Positions 41,889 through 50,291 of a stretch of DNA of 51,204 nucleotides are shown here, piece after piece; position 1 is the stretch's first letter; the number at the start of each line of letters is the position of its first letter. The position numbers and the translations under genes are program-made. The stretch spans positions 1-51,204 of the forward strand of contig JAGQHN010000027.1 of the NCBI GenBank assembly GCA_020431825.1. The letters run 5' to 3'. Below the pieces are notes generated by a model that made no database searches, had not been told where the DNA came from, and saw nothing but the letters and a program-made list of their open reading frames with translations. This DNA comes from Trueperaceae bacterium (lineage in GTDB: Bacteria; Deinococcota; Deinococci; Deinococcales; Trueperaceae).

Positions 41889-43886
41889 TTAAGGGTATTC
41901 ATAAGTAACATCAATGTAGGGCTTATAGGGGCTATTCAAAACAGTGCCATTGCCACTTATAAATTCGGTGTAATAGACAAATTGTGCATTTACGTCGCTT
42001 CCTGTGTCTTTTAGAAACCTGAGTTTGTACTGACTACGGTTATTGCGCTCTGTGCGGTTTAAGTAATCATCGCGCAGTTGGTAAAGCACAGAACTGCTTT
42101 TCCACTCGGCTTCGTCATCACTGCTAATGACATGGGTGGCGTCACTGCCTGATTCGCAGAAGAACTTGTCCAGAAAGTTATCGGTGATGGCGTCGCAGTC
42201 AAGGTTTATGGGGTCTTCGTAAAAAGCGCCTGCACTTAAACTTGTGCCAAAATCAATATGCTGAAAATAAATGCCTTGAATGGCGTCGGAATACAGGGAA
42301 CCATAAGCATAACCGTAAGCAACATCCTTTTGTCTCAGGTAGAGGGTAGCACTCTGAATTTTCAAGATATCGGTGGGTAAATCAGACAAATCAAAACTTA
42401 AAAAGCCTCGGTAGGTAAGAGCCTCATCCTGATTCCAGCCCACCCTAATCACCGGACCGAATCTACTTAGGCTCGAGTCCTGCGCTACATAACCATCTTC
42501 AGCTGCAATCACTGGAAGTTGAACGGTTTTTTGTCGGGATATGCGAAAATTGTAAGGATTGGTAGGGAGGCTGCTCTGGCTAATAAGATTATTACCTGCT
42601 AAATCTTTGGCAACATTGGAGATTGCCCAAAGTACGATGCGACCATGAGCAAAGGGCGAACTGGGGGTAAAGGTCATCTGGGTTCCTGCAGCATTCCAGC
42701 TAAATTGTCCAAGTGGGATAGAGGTATCATGAATATCAAAAGCTGCCTGTGTGTCTGCCTTATTCATGGCTTCGCTAAAGCTAATCGTAATGGGAGTGAT
42801 TTGATTGCCCCCTTCCAGATAACGTCTTATACCAATAGCTCCATCTTCAGGGCTAATGCTTACAATGCGCGGCGCAGTTGTGTCGGGGCTAAGACCAGTT
42901 TGAAACGAGATGGGCTCAGTTTCCGTTAGGGCATTACCCTCTTGATCTTCGGCTGTTTCGGGGATGATGATAGTGTACTCAGTTTGACCAAGTAAGTCAT
43001 CATTGGGGTCGCAGGTTAAAAGTTGGTCGCCGCTTGACCAGCTAAAGGTACATTTAAAAAGCGGTTCAAAAATAATACTTTCTTCTACACTTTCACGGTT
43101 CATGGGCTTGCTAAAGGTAACTGAAATATTGCTGCGGACATCAATTTCCTTGGTGCCATTTTCTGGGCTTGTTGCAATGATTCTTGGGAGCTCTGGGGGG
43201 GCCTCGGTGGTAAAACTAAATTGCTTGCTACCAGCTAGCGGATTGCCTGTAGGGTCAGATGCTTCAATGCTAAGTGTGTAAAGTGTAGAGCGGGCAAAGC
43301 CAGGGTCGAGGGTCAAGATGGTCTTATCGGCAGACCAATTTTGAAGATCCAGGTTTCTATCTGGAGAAATGCTTAGTACCAAACTGCCTATATCTATGGG
43401 TTCTGAAAAAGTAATGACGATATCTGCATTTCTATCTACCTTAGTCCCGGTAGGGCTAAAGCTAAGAATAGTGGGGGCGGTTGTGTCTGGGGTAAAGGTC
43501 GTGGCAAGTTGCGCTTCTGACTTTTCAGATTCATTCCCAGCAGCATCTTTGGCACTTATAACAACGCTGTAAGTTTTGTCGTTTTCTAAGTTTGTTATTT
43601 CCGTACTGTTTTCAGTTTTGTCTACCGTGATGCTTTTGCCAGAGCTGGTATCTACTTCGGTCCAGCTAAGGATGTAACTGGCTAAGTCAGTTTCCTCATT
43701 GGCCTCCCAGAAAACCTCGAGCTTCTGGTCGCCACCAAGAACTAATAGGCCACTGGGTACGGCTGGAGCCGTTGTGTCATTGGGGTCAGGTTCGTTTGGG
43801 TTATTGGGTGCGGCCTTTTGCGTGCAACTCATTACCAGGAAAAGGCTGATAATCAATGTCAGGAGCAGCTTTAGTTTGTGTTTCAT
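41889..43886 (-). CDS. Large surface lipoprotein with FN3, Ig-like (Big_5) and C-terminal DNRLRE-like domains
   Basis: The 665-residue product has a lipoprotein signal (SLFLVMSCTQ, lipobox Cys about residue 22) and a Pro/Asn linker. A fibronectin type III domain (about 40-140) follows, then three Big_5/SbsA Ig-like domains, each with the ITFSEPI or VTFSKPM motif. The C-terminal region (SATLYLRQKDVAYGYAY ... FLSFDLSDLP) resembles DNRLRE carbohydrate-associated domains. It is probably a surface adhesin or matrix protein. GGAGG lies just before the ATG at 43886; eight upstream in-frame codons are excluded by that site. It has its own SARP-type promoter. Confidence 0.8.
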   Translation of the reverse strand: MKHKLKLLLTLIISLFLVMSCTQKAAPNNPNEPDPNDTTAPAVPSGLLVLGGDQKLEVFWEANEETDLASYILSWTEVDTSSGKSITVDKTENSTEITNLENDKTYSVVISAKDAAGNESEKSEAQLATTFTPDTTAPTILSFSPTGTKVDRNADIVITFSEPIDIGSLVLSISPDRNLDLQNWSADKTILTLDPGFARSTLYTLSIEASDPTGNPLAGSKQFSFTTEAPPELPRIIATSPENGTKEIDVRSNISVTFSKPMNRESVEESIIFEPLFKCTFSWSSGDQLLTCDPNDDLLGQTEYTIIIPETAEDQEGNALTETEPISFQTGLSPDTTAPRIVSISPEDGAIGIRRYLEGGNQITPITISFSEAMNKADTQAAFDIHDTSIPLGQFSWNAAGTQMTFTPSSPFAHGRIVLWAISNVAKDLAGNNLISQSSLPTNPYNFRISRQKTVQLPVIAAEDGYVAQDSSLSRFGPVIRVGWNQDEALTYRGFLSFDLSDLPTDILKIQSATLYLRQKDVAYGYAYGSLYSDAIQGIYFQHIDFGTSLSAGAFYEDPINLDCDAITDNFLDKFFCESGSDATHVISSDDEAEWKSSSVLYQLRDDYLNRTERNNRSQYKLRFLKDTGSDVNAQFVYYTEFISGNGTVLNSPYKPYIDVTYEYP

Positions 43887-43930
43887 CCTATTACCTCCGT
43901 ATCTACTCAAATATTTTCGAGCGATGGTTT

Positions 43931-43963
43931 ATTGTCTAAAGTCTTCGTTGCAGTAACGTTGCA
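43931..43963 (-). promoter_or_regulatory. SARP-type operator/promoter of the surface lipoprotein gene
   Basis: On the minus strand TGCAACG (43957-43963), TTAC, TGCAACG (43946-43952), nine bases, then GACAAT (43931-43936) as a weak -10. Heptamers, four-base gap and nine-base distance are identical to the other two sites. Confidence 0.7.
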
Positions 43964-44100
43964 GTTTGTCAGTCAAGCGTTTCAGCTGGGTTTTACTCAG
44001 GGCAATGTTTGACCGTGTTTACGTTTGACCCTGAATAAGCCAAATGTTTTAAGGACATCAATGAAGACATCTTGTGAATCTTTTTCAGGAAACTGAGGTT

Positions 44101-44559
44101 TTAGCTGTGTTCACCAAGTTGGCGCAGTGCACGCCACTGCTCAAATGCTGGAATGACCATAAAGAGGGCAAAGGCAAGGATGACCAGTGCAATAAGAAAG
44201 GCAGAACTCGAGCCCTCACTCAGCCCGACGTAGAGGGCTAAAAGCCCAAAGGTAGCTAAGAACAGTGCAAGAATGAAACTTCCTCTGAGTTCTTTTACGG
44301 TTGGCCCCGTTTTCTTTTGGGTAAGATTCTTGTACGCAACAATTCGCAATTTGCCGTCCTTGCGCTTTTTCGTGATAAGCGCCAGCTGATCATTTTTCTT
44401 GAAGTCGCCATTGCCAAGGTAAAGGGCCGTTGTGCCGTCATCAAGCTCGAGGGTATACGTCCTTTGCTGCGTGGTACGCTTACGCCCTTGCGCTTCTCTT
44501 CGCACTTTGACTTTAGTGTCCACATGAACACTGGTAATAACAACGCTTGCAATAGTCAT
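44101..44559 (-). CDS. Two-span membrane protein, paralogue family member A
   Basis: The 152-residue protein has a small soluble N-terminal beta domain (about 1-85), with LELDDGTTALYLGN and KKNDQLALITKKRKDGKLRIVAYKNLTQKK, followed by two membrane spans (about 95-115 and 122-140) and a short tail. The soluble part is clearly related to the proteins encoded at 44595-45083 and 45749-46282, all with the pattern GD.L.LI...(K/R)G..(I/V)AYYNL(S/T)Q. Function unknown; the domain could be an OB-like sensor. TAGGAG precedes the ATG. It is the last gene of the operon that starts at 47016. Confidence 0.6.
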   Translation of the reverse strand: MTIASVVITSVHVDTKVKVRREAQGRKRTTQQRTYTLELDDGTTALYLGNGDFKKNDQLALITKKRKDGKLRIVAYKNLTQKKTGPTVKELRGSFILALFLATFGLLALYVGLSEGSSSAFLIALVILAFALFMVIPAFEQWRALRQLGEHS

Positions 44560-44594
44560 TGTTTCACTCCTAAAAAGAGAACAGATGCCTGAGT

Positions 44595-45083
44595 TTAGGC
44601 CTTATGTGAAATAAGAAGATTCGGATAATGATCTTGAAGGTAAGCGCTAAGTCTTTTAAGCATTCTGTTATTTTGGTAAATGCTGAAAAGGAACCAGAAA
44701 CCCCCGAGAAAGAGCAGCGAGCCTACAATGAAAAAACCAACGGACTTTGCCTCATAGGTGAAAGCTCCGTAGCCTGCCAGGATTCCAAATAGCAAAAAGA
44801 TGGCGGCTAAGAGGTATAGAAGCTTATGTTCGGAGCTGTCAATACTGTTATGTCGCTGGCTCAGATTGTAATACGCCGCTATAGAAAAACCACGCTGTTT
44901 TTGTTTGCCAATAAGAATTAGCTTGTCACCTGCCTGGGCCTCTATACCGCCTTGATACCAGGCATAAGTGGTATCAAGACTTAGAAACGATTGGGTATGT
45001 TTCCTCCACGTAGTGGAGTTGGGGTGGTAGGATTCTGCTACTTTCTTGTCAATGTGTGACACAACGCCTTCAACGATTTGCAT
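44595..45083 (-). CDS. Two-span membrane protein, paralogue family member B
   Basis: The 162-residue protein shares the soluble N-terminal domain of its neighbours (AQAGDKLILIGKQKQRGFSIAAYYNLSQRH) and the two following membrane spans, then has a basic cytoplasmic tail. Start VVSHIDKK resembles VVITSVHV and TVSDFNQR in the paralogues. AAGGAG lies about six bases before the ATG. The gap to member A is 35 bases, consistent with an operon. Function unknown. Confidence 0.6.
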   Translation of the reverse strand: MQIVEGVVSHIDKKVAESYHPNSTTWRKHTQSFLSLDTTYAWYQGGIEAQAGDKLILIGKQKQRGFSIAAYYNLSQRHNSIDSSEHKLLYLLAAIFLLFGILAGYGAFTYEAKSVGFFIVGSLLFLGGFWFLFSIYQNNRMLKRLSAYLQDHYPNLLISHKA

Positions 45084-45204
45084 GGCTTCTCCTTGGGTGA
45101 GGGTTTGTACCTTGGGGTGTTTAGGGATGAGGCTCGAGCCTTTTATTTAACCTTAAGCTGGAAAGGATAGTGCTTGTTAGTCCTTGAAGTTTGCTTTGGC
45201 AGGG

Positions 45205-45756
45205 CTAATCAAAGCGTCGCAGGATAAAATAAAGACAAAGGCCTGCAACAATGAGCTCCGCTAAAACCACCAGCAAGTCGATCAGGAGATTACCATTGCT
45301 GACAGAGACACTGGCTCGAGTGTAGGCACGCTCACTACTCCCGAGGTAAATGACATCAATCGTGTCACCAATTTTGAGCTTATCCCAGGCATCTTTTTGC
45401 AGGAAAACCCGGTCACGCCCTTCCCCAAGGGCTGCTTGCCCATTCCAGGAAACGAGATAATGGGTGCCGTAGGACAGGTAGGTGTTGCGTCTGGTCGTTG
45501 CGCCCATATCACGCCATTTTTCACTGGCCTTATCTGTTATAACTGCCTGACTTACGCTTGCGCCAGGAAGCCAGCCGCGTATTTGTGCTGTTTTATAAAG
45601 CTTGGGCAGGGTAAATCCCAGCAGAAACACAAAGGCGAGCAAAGCAATGATCGTCAGCGGAAGACGTATGAGCAGGGTGAAGAAATGCTTATCCAGCACA
45701 CTTTCCCATAAGGGGGGTTTGCTAGTTACCGGGATAGACTGCTTTGGTTTAGGCAT
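45205..45756 (-). CDS. DUF3592-like membrane protein
   Basis: The 183-residue protein has a membrane span at about 30-50, an extracytoplasmic or soluble beta domain (ASVSQAVITDKASEKW ... THYLVSWNG ... LKIGDTIDVIYLGSSERAY) and a final span ending RRFD. The order of a variable loop, GD.I.V.Y and a closing helix is like DUF3592. The ATG at 45756 overlaps the end of member C by eight bases, which shows coupling. It may work with the paralogous proteins A to C. Confidence 0.6.
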   Translation of the reverse strand: MPKPKQSIPVTSKPPLWESVLDKHFFTLLIRLPLTIIALLAFVFLLGFTLPKLYKTAQIRGWLPGASVSQAVITDKASEKWRDMGATTRRNTYLSYGTHYLVSWNGQAALGEGRDRVFLQKDAWDKLKIGDTIDVIYLGSSERAYTRASVSVSNGNLLIDLLVVLAELIVAGLCLYFILRRFD

Positions 45757-46282
45757 CTTTAATCCGCATATAAGCAATGAGTTGAGGTAAGCCGATCAGC
45801 AGCATAAAGCCGCCAACAAGTTTAAGAATTAGCCTTATATGAGGAAGGATGTCAAAAAGAGATCTCCACATACTAAAGGGTCTACTCGCTTCTCTTAAAA
45901 GTTTCGAATAGGTTTGAATGTCAATGATATGTAGCTGTAAAAGTCTTTGTGGGCTAAGGATAGAACCGAGAATAATCAGTACCAGAGCAAAAATAATTGA
46001 GCCAAGATTATTGCCCCAGCGTACATTTTGATTAAGGTTATTAAACGCTAAGCCTTTGAATTCGCCAAAGGCCTTAAACCCTGCCACTACCATGTCGTCT
46101 CCGGGGGCAATATGAGGGTTTTTACCAGCGCTTACCTTCACCTGCTGACCGTCTAGCTTAAAGTTAGTAATGGTTTCATAGTAGGTTCTAGGGATTGAGT
46201 GGTCACCAACTTTTTCCCGAGTGACTCGGCGTTGTTCACGTTGATTAAAATCTGAAACGGTTCCTTTTATGACCTTTAGCAT
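45749..46282 (-). CDS. Membrane protein, paralogue family member C
   Basis: The 177-residue protein has the same soluble N-terminal domain as A and B (KLDGQQVKVSAGKNPHIAPGDDMVVAG ... FKGLAFNNLNQNV) and then hydrophobic spans at about 90-110 and 150-170 separated by a longer loop. AGAGGAAA precedes the ATG. It starts 11 bases after the secreted protein gene upstream. Function unknown. Confidence 0.6.
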   Translation of the reverse strand: MLKVIKGTVSDFNQREQRRVTREKVGDHSIPRTYYETITNFKLDGQQVKVSAGKNPHIAPGDDMVVAGFKAFGEFKGLAFNNLNQNVRWGNNLGSIIFALVLIILGSILSPQRLLQLHIIDIQTYSKLLREASRPFSMWRSLFDILPHIRLILKLVGGFMLLIGLPQLIAYMRIKDA

Positions 46283-46293
46283 GCTTATTTCCT

Positions 46294-47016
46294 CTACTCC
46301 GTAACTGACCTAAATACGAGTTCCGGCATAATGAGTGCTATTGGAATGCTAATACTTTGACCATCAGCCAGATGGATTTCAAAGCTGGCGTAGTGCGTGT
46401 TCCAACTTGGGCCTTCTTGCAGGGAAACCTTACTCGCTGTACCGATAGCCTCGAGCGCCTCCCAGCCAGCTTCAATTTGAGCGAGACCAGCCCCTATAAA
46501 CGCTTCGTTCTGTTCATCAATAAAGCTAAAGAGAATGGTTGCTTGATGAGCGGAAAGATCATTCTCTGGAAATTGCAACGTAAACGAAAATTCTGCCCCA
46601 TCAGCAAGCACAGGTTCTGGTACATTGTCAGAACTCAGGCGACCTGAACCACCCAGAAGGGCGCCATATAGCGGTGGTCGTGTTTCGTCCCGATGCTCGA
46701 GCTTCACATGGCTTTGTAAGATGTGACCGTCGGCGTAGTCCATCCGGTAGCCGTCAAGTTGCAAAATGCCACCGCTGTAAAAGACTTCACCTTCTTCTTC
46801 AGTGGCTGCCTTCCAAAAGAGGCCAAGCGCCCTGTAATCGGTTTCGTCGGGTAGGGCTATAACATTTATTTTTGCCTCTAAATAGTCACCAGTAAGCTCG
46901 CCCATCAGGGAAAAACGGGCCTCGAGGTTTACAGGTTCAAAGTGATTGTCCTGCGCCTGTGCCCATGTCAAAGTGGCCATAAGGCAGAAAACAACATTTC
47001 TGAGAGTCAGTATCAT
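46294..47016 (-). CDS. Secreted protein, unknown family, head of the SARP-controlled operon
   Basis: The 240-residue product has a signal peptide (MILTLRNVVFCLMATLTWAQAQ) and is otherwise acidic and beta-rich (YLEAKINVIALPDETDYRALGLFWKA, AEFSFTLQFPENDLSAHQATILFSFID). I do not recognise a family. The ATG at 47016 is chosen because AGGAAAGGG lies seven bases before it; 19 upstream in-frame codons would reach back into the heptamer site. It is followed closely by the four membrane protein genes. Confidence 0.65.
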   Translation of the reverse strand: MILTLRNVVFCLMATLTWAQAQDNHFEPVNLEARFSLMGELTGDYLEAKINVIALPDETDYRALGLFWKAATEEEGEVFYSGGILQLDGYRMDYADGHILQSHVKLEHRDETRPPLYGALLGGSGRLSSDNVPEPVLADGAEFSFTLQFPENDLSAHQATILFSFIDEQNEAFIGAGLAQIEAGWEALEAIGTASKVSLQEGPSWNTHYASFEIHLADGQSISIPIALIMPELVFRSVTE

Positions 47017-47047
47017 TGCAACACCCTTTCCTAGGTTTGTTAATCCT

Positions 47048-47080
47048 ATTATTCGGTAGGGGCGTTGCATCAACGTTGCA
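47048..47080 (-). promoter_or_regulatory. SARP-type operator/promoter of the membrane protein operon
   Basis: On the minus strand TGCAACG (47074-47080), TTGA, TGCAACG (47063-47069), nine bases, then AATAAT (47048-47053), a five-of-six match to TATAAT. This is the best -10 of the three sites and has the same spacing. The operon it controls starts at 47016. Confidence 0.75.
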
Positions 47081-47195
47081 GTTATGTGTTAGCGGAAAGC
47101 TGACCCGATACCCGTAGACTTTTTATGGGCATATCCACTGAATTGAAAACTTAGGATCGTGTTTCAGATACAACAGGTTCAAAGGGCTATAGCGC

Positions 47196-50129
47196 TTAAA
47201 CGCTCATGCTTTCAATAAAGCTCATTACCTCATGCGCACTGGTCATAGCTTTTCCCTTTTCCATGCTGCTATGCAGAAGCGTTTCATCCATCTGTTTTTT
47301 GCTTTCCTCAAGTACAAAACGATGTTCTTTTTGAGAAGCCGCCATCAGGGTGACATTGAAGCTTTCACACAGGCGTTGAATAGCGCCAAGCAGTATGGCG
47401 CTCTCCGTTTGTTTCCCGAGAGCAAAATAAGTCCTGCCCAGTAAGGCTAAAGCGTGGATGAACCAGAATCTGTTTTCCAGATTAGCAAGGGTTTGAAGAC
47501 CCTGTAATTGCAAATCATAAGCTTTGCGAGGCTCATTTTGCTCGAGGTAAAGATGGCCCAGATTCATTTGAGCGACAGATTTGGCGTCAAGATCTTTCAG
47601 TTCTTCGGCAAGCGATATGCTCTCAAGGTAGGCTGCCTCGGCTTTAGCTGGCAAGTTGTTGTTGCGATAAAGGCTAGAAATATTAATAAGGGTGCCTGCT
47701 AAAACCTTTTTGGCATTTTGTTTTCGCGCCAAAGCTATGGTTTCTTCAAAAACAGTCAGGGCTCTGGCCTGATCGCCATCTCTCGAAACAAAGACACCTA
47801 AAATGCCCAGTATCAATAAGTGCTGACGGCTATCTTTAATCTTTTTGGCAAGCTCGAGCCCTTCCTCAGCCAGGCTTATCCCGGCTTTGTGATTACCCTG
47901 ATCAGAAGCGACTGCCCCCAACATCGTTAGTGCCTGACAGGCATCTTTTAACACACCACTTTGCTCTGCTAGCTCTGCGCCTTCACTTAGTGCAGCCTTT
48001 GCTTCATCCAGCAGGCTGATTCTGTGCTGGCACTTGCCCTTTAAAATAAGCAGCCTGGCGCTTACGCCGTCTGGCAGAGAGGTACGGTGCTCGAGGGCTC
48101 TGTCGGTAAAAGCGATAAGCTCTTCATAAGAACCGCCACTCGTTGCCCAGATGGTTTGAATACTCAAAATGAAGTCAGCGACTTCAGGAATATGGTGCTC
48201 GAGCCCAAAAGGTAGGGCGCTGCGCAGGTTTTCTTGCTCGAGCGAAAACCAGTCTCCCCAAAAGCCGTGACGCTGACCCTGCTGAAACTCGAGGTCAGAC
48301 TGCTCCGCTTCCTTGCGGTAAAAGAAAAAATGACGATCCTTTAGTTGTTTTTCTGTGCCTGAGTCGGCAAGTCTGTCTCTGGCAAATCTTTTTACCAGAG
48401 GATGAAGGTCAAATCTGTTGGGCGGTACCCGCTTAAGCAAAGATTCGTTGACCAGCGAAAGCAGGACGGTAAAGTGGGTGCAGGCGACTTCTTCGGCGGC
48501 TTCAAGGGTGCAGCCACCTTGAAAAACCGACAGATTTGCCAGCGTTTCTTGTTTCTTTTGTGATAGGCCTTGCCAACTGCGTTCAAGAATGGCAGCGATG
48601 TTTCGGTGTCTTTCCGGCAGGTCTGTGTGACGCGCCTCAAACAGACGGTCGTTTTTCTTTAGTTCCTCGGCTATAGCCTCAAGGTTCATTGTCTTGGCCC
48701 AGCTGGCTGCCAGCTCGAGTGCCAGAGGTAAGCCCTCAACGTGGCGACAGATAGCGACTACTGCTCTCAGGTCTTCCTTGCTGAGCTCGAGCCTGGGAGC
48801 AACGCGTTTGGCAGCGTTTATAAATAATGTGATGGCGTCATAAGACTCGAGTGCTTCATGAGTTAGCTTGCCAGGGCGGGTAGTTGTTTGTTTTGGAGGG
48901 TAACTGAGCCCTTCCAGATCAAAAAGCCACTCACTGCCAAGCTGCAAACTTTCCCTCGAGGTCACCAGAATTTTGACGAAGGTGCTACCTTCAAGCAGCT
49001 CACCTAACAGGGGAGCAGCCCCGATAAGGTGTTCAAAATTATCCAGTACCAGCAGCAAGTCTTTGTCGGCCAAAAACTGGATAAGTTGGACTTTAGGGTC
49101 CTGTCTGGGGAGCAGCGTCAGACCAATGGCATTGGCCAGAGTTGAAGGTAGCGAATCAGTTGAACTTAAAGCGGCAAGGGGCACAAAACATACCCCGTCT
49201 TTGTGCGCTTCCTGCCGCTGCCTTGCTAGCTCGAGGGCAAGTCTGGTTTTGCCCATGCCGCCCATGCCAATCAGGGTGATAAGGCGACAATCATCCTTTT
49301 CTAAGAGTTCGCCAAGAGACTCGAGCTCGTGCTTTCGACCTACGAACCGGGTGCTTTGCTTGGGCAGGGAATAGCTGGCCTTAGACGAAGCTTGCTGGCT
49401 TTCTAGCTGGGAATGGCTTAAGTAGCTTATCTCTTCCTGATTTCTGATAGCCTCTACCAGCTCGAGGGTTTCTTTAAGGGGCTTAGTTTCAGCGTCTGCG
49501 TCAAGCTGGCTCTGGAACGCCTGAAAAGCGCTTAGTGCCTGGTCGCTTTGCCCTGCCAGGTAGCTTGCGCTCAGGTAATCTCTAAGCACTTCTTCATTAA
49601 GGGGGTCAAGGCGAAGGAGGTCGCCAAGTACCTGGCTGACGCCAGCAAAATTTTGTCCCTTCGCGAGTTTCTGGGCATAAAGCCTTAGGCCTTCCTGATA
49701 GCTCGAGGCTAGACTTTCACGCTCGAGTTCCAGCCAGGCAGCATAGGTTGGTAAATCAGCCGCACCATAATCCCCAAAAAAGGGCTGGCAATAGTGCTTA
49801 CTTAGCGAGGCCCATTCCTGGTTCTGCAGGGCTGTTTTAAAACTTGCCACATCTGTATTCACGACAAATCTGGCCCGGTATCTGTCAACTTCTAAAGCCG
49901 CTGCCCAATCATTTTTCTTGGCCCGGTGCAGCAGCAGGCGTACATGTTTTAAAGCGCTGACCTCATCGTCATCGGGTCGAAACAAAAAGGCAAGTTCACT
50001 TCTTGAAACCCAGTCCCCCCTAACTGCCAGATAGATCAGCAGTAAGTTGGGGTTATTAAGTCGAATAGATCTGGCTTTTCCCTCAAAACTAAGTCGGGGA
50101 CGTCCAAAAAATAAGAGCTGTGTTGACAT
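47196..50129 (-). CDS. SARP/AfsR-type regulator: winged helix, BTAD, NB-ARC ATPase, TPR
   Basis: The 977-residue protein has a winged-helix DNA-binding domain (about 1-95, starting LLFFGRPRLSFEG), a bacterial transcriptional activator domain (about 100-240, with LLRLDPLNEEVLRDYL), and an NB-ARC-type ATPase. The ATPase has Walker A IGMGGMGKT near 285 and Walker B LLLVLDNFEHL near 355. A long TPR array follows at about 650-960 (GNHKAGISLAEEGLELAKKI, LGHLYLEQNEPRKAYDL). SARPs activate transcription by binding directly repeated heptamers next to the -10; the NB-ARC/TPR part gates this in response to a signal. It is encoded upstream of the genes that carry such repeats. The ATG at 50129 is preferred over 50135 because of the promoter position. 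Confidence 0.85.
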   Translation of the reverse strand: MSTQLLFFGRPRLSFEGKARSIRLNNPNLLLIYLAVRGDWVSRSELAFLFRPDDDEVSALKHVRLLLHRAKKNDWAAALEVDRYRARFVVNTDVASFKTALQNQEWASLSKHYCQPFFGDYGAADLPTYAAWLELERESLASSYQEGLRLYAQKLAKGQNFAGVSQVLGDLLRLDPLNEEVLRDYLSASYLAGQSDQALSAFQAFQSQLDADAETKPLKETLELVEAIRNQEEISYLSHSQLESQQASSKASYSLPKQSTRFVGRKHELESLGELLEKDDCRLITLIGMGGMGKTRLALELARQRQEAHKDGVCFVPLAALSSTDSLPSTLANAIGLTLLPRQDPKVQLIQFLADKDLLLVLDNFEHLIGAAPLLGELLEGSTFVKILVTSRESLQLGSEWLFDLEGLSYPPKQTTTRPGKLTHEALESYDAITLFINAAKRVAPRLELSKEDLRAVVAICRHVEGLPLALELAASWAKTMNLEAIAEELKKNDRLFEARHTDLPERHRNIAAILERSWQGLSQKKQETLANLSVFQGGCTLEAAEEVACTHFTVLLSLVNESLLKRVPPNRFDLHPLVKRFARDRLADSGTEKQLKDRHFFFYRKEAEQSDLEFQQGQRHGFWGDWFSLEQENLRSALPFGLEHHIPEVADFILSIQTIWATSGGSYEELIAFTDRALEHRTSLPDGVSARLLILKGKCQHRISLLDEAKAALSEGAELAEQSGVLKDACQALTMLGAVASDQGNHKAGISLAEEGLELAKKIKDSRQHLLILGILGVFVSRDGDQARALTVFEETIALARKQNAKKVLAGTLINISSLYRNNNLPAKAEAAYLESISLAEELKDLDAKSVAQMNLGHLYLEQNEPRKAYDLQLQGLQTLANLENRFWFIHALALLGRTYFALGKQTESAILLGAIQRLCESFNVTLMAASQKEHRFVLEESKKQMDETLLHSSMEKGKAMTSAHEVMSFIESMSV

Positions 50130-50137
50130 CTTCATTT

Positions 50138-50167
50138 AGTTTAACAAACCCTCTAGCAAGCCTTCAA
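50138..50167 (-). promoter_or_regulatory. Promoter of the SARP regulator gene
   Basis: On the minus strand TTGAAG (50162-50167) and TAAACT (50138-50143) are 18 bases apart. The second ATG (50129) begins eight bases after the -10, so the mRNA is probably leaderless. No TGCAACG heptamer is present, so autoregulation by the same site is not indicated. Confidence 0.55.
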
Positions 50168-50291
50168 AATCTGGTCTTTCGAGAAAACTGCCTGTATTCT
50201 GAGCAAGTTTTAGGGGGCTGTTTAAGGGAGTAAGTGCTGGCCCCACAAGACTTTATTGTTTGCGCCAAAGAGTGATATAACCTTAAGCATT

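Noticed and set aside
44005-44035. GTTTGACC repeats flanked by TCAGGG/CCCTGA as a terminator or operator.
   Set aside because: The stem is only six pairs with a long loop and no T-run, and its position after the 44101 gene is not distinctive.
47016-47022. TGTTGCA at the start of the secreted protein gene as a fourth SARP heptamer.
   Set aside because: It is a single copy that overlaps the start codon, differs in one base and has no partner 11 bases away.
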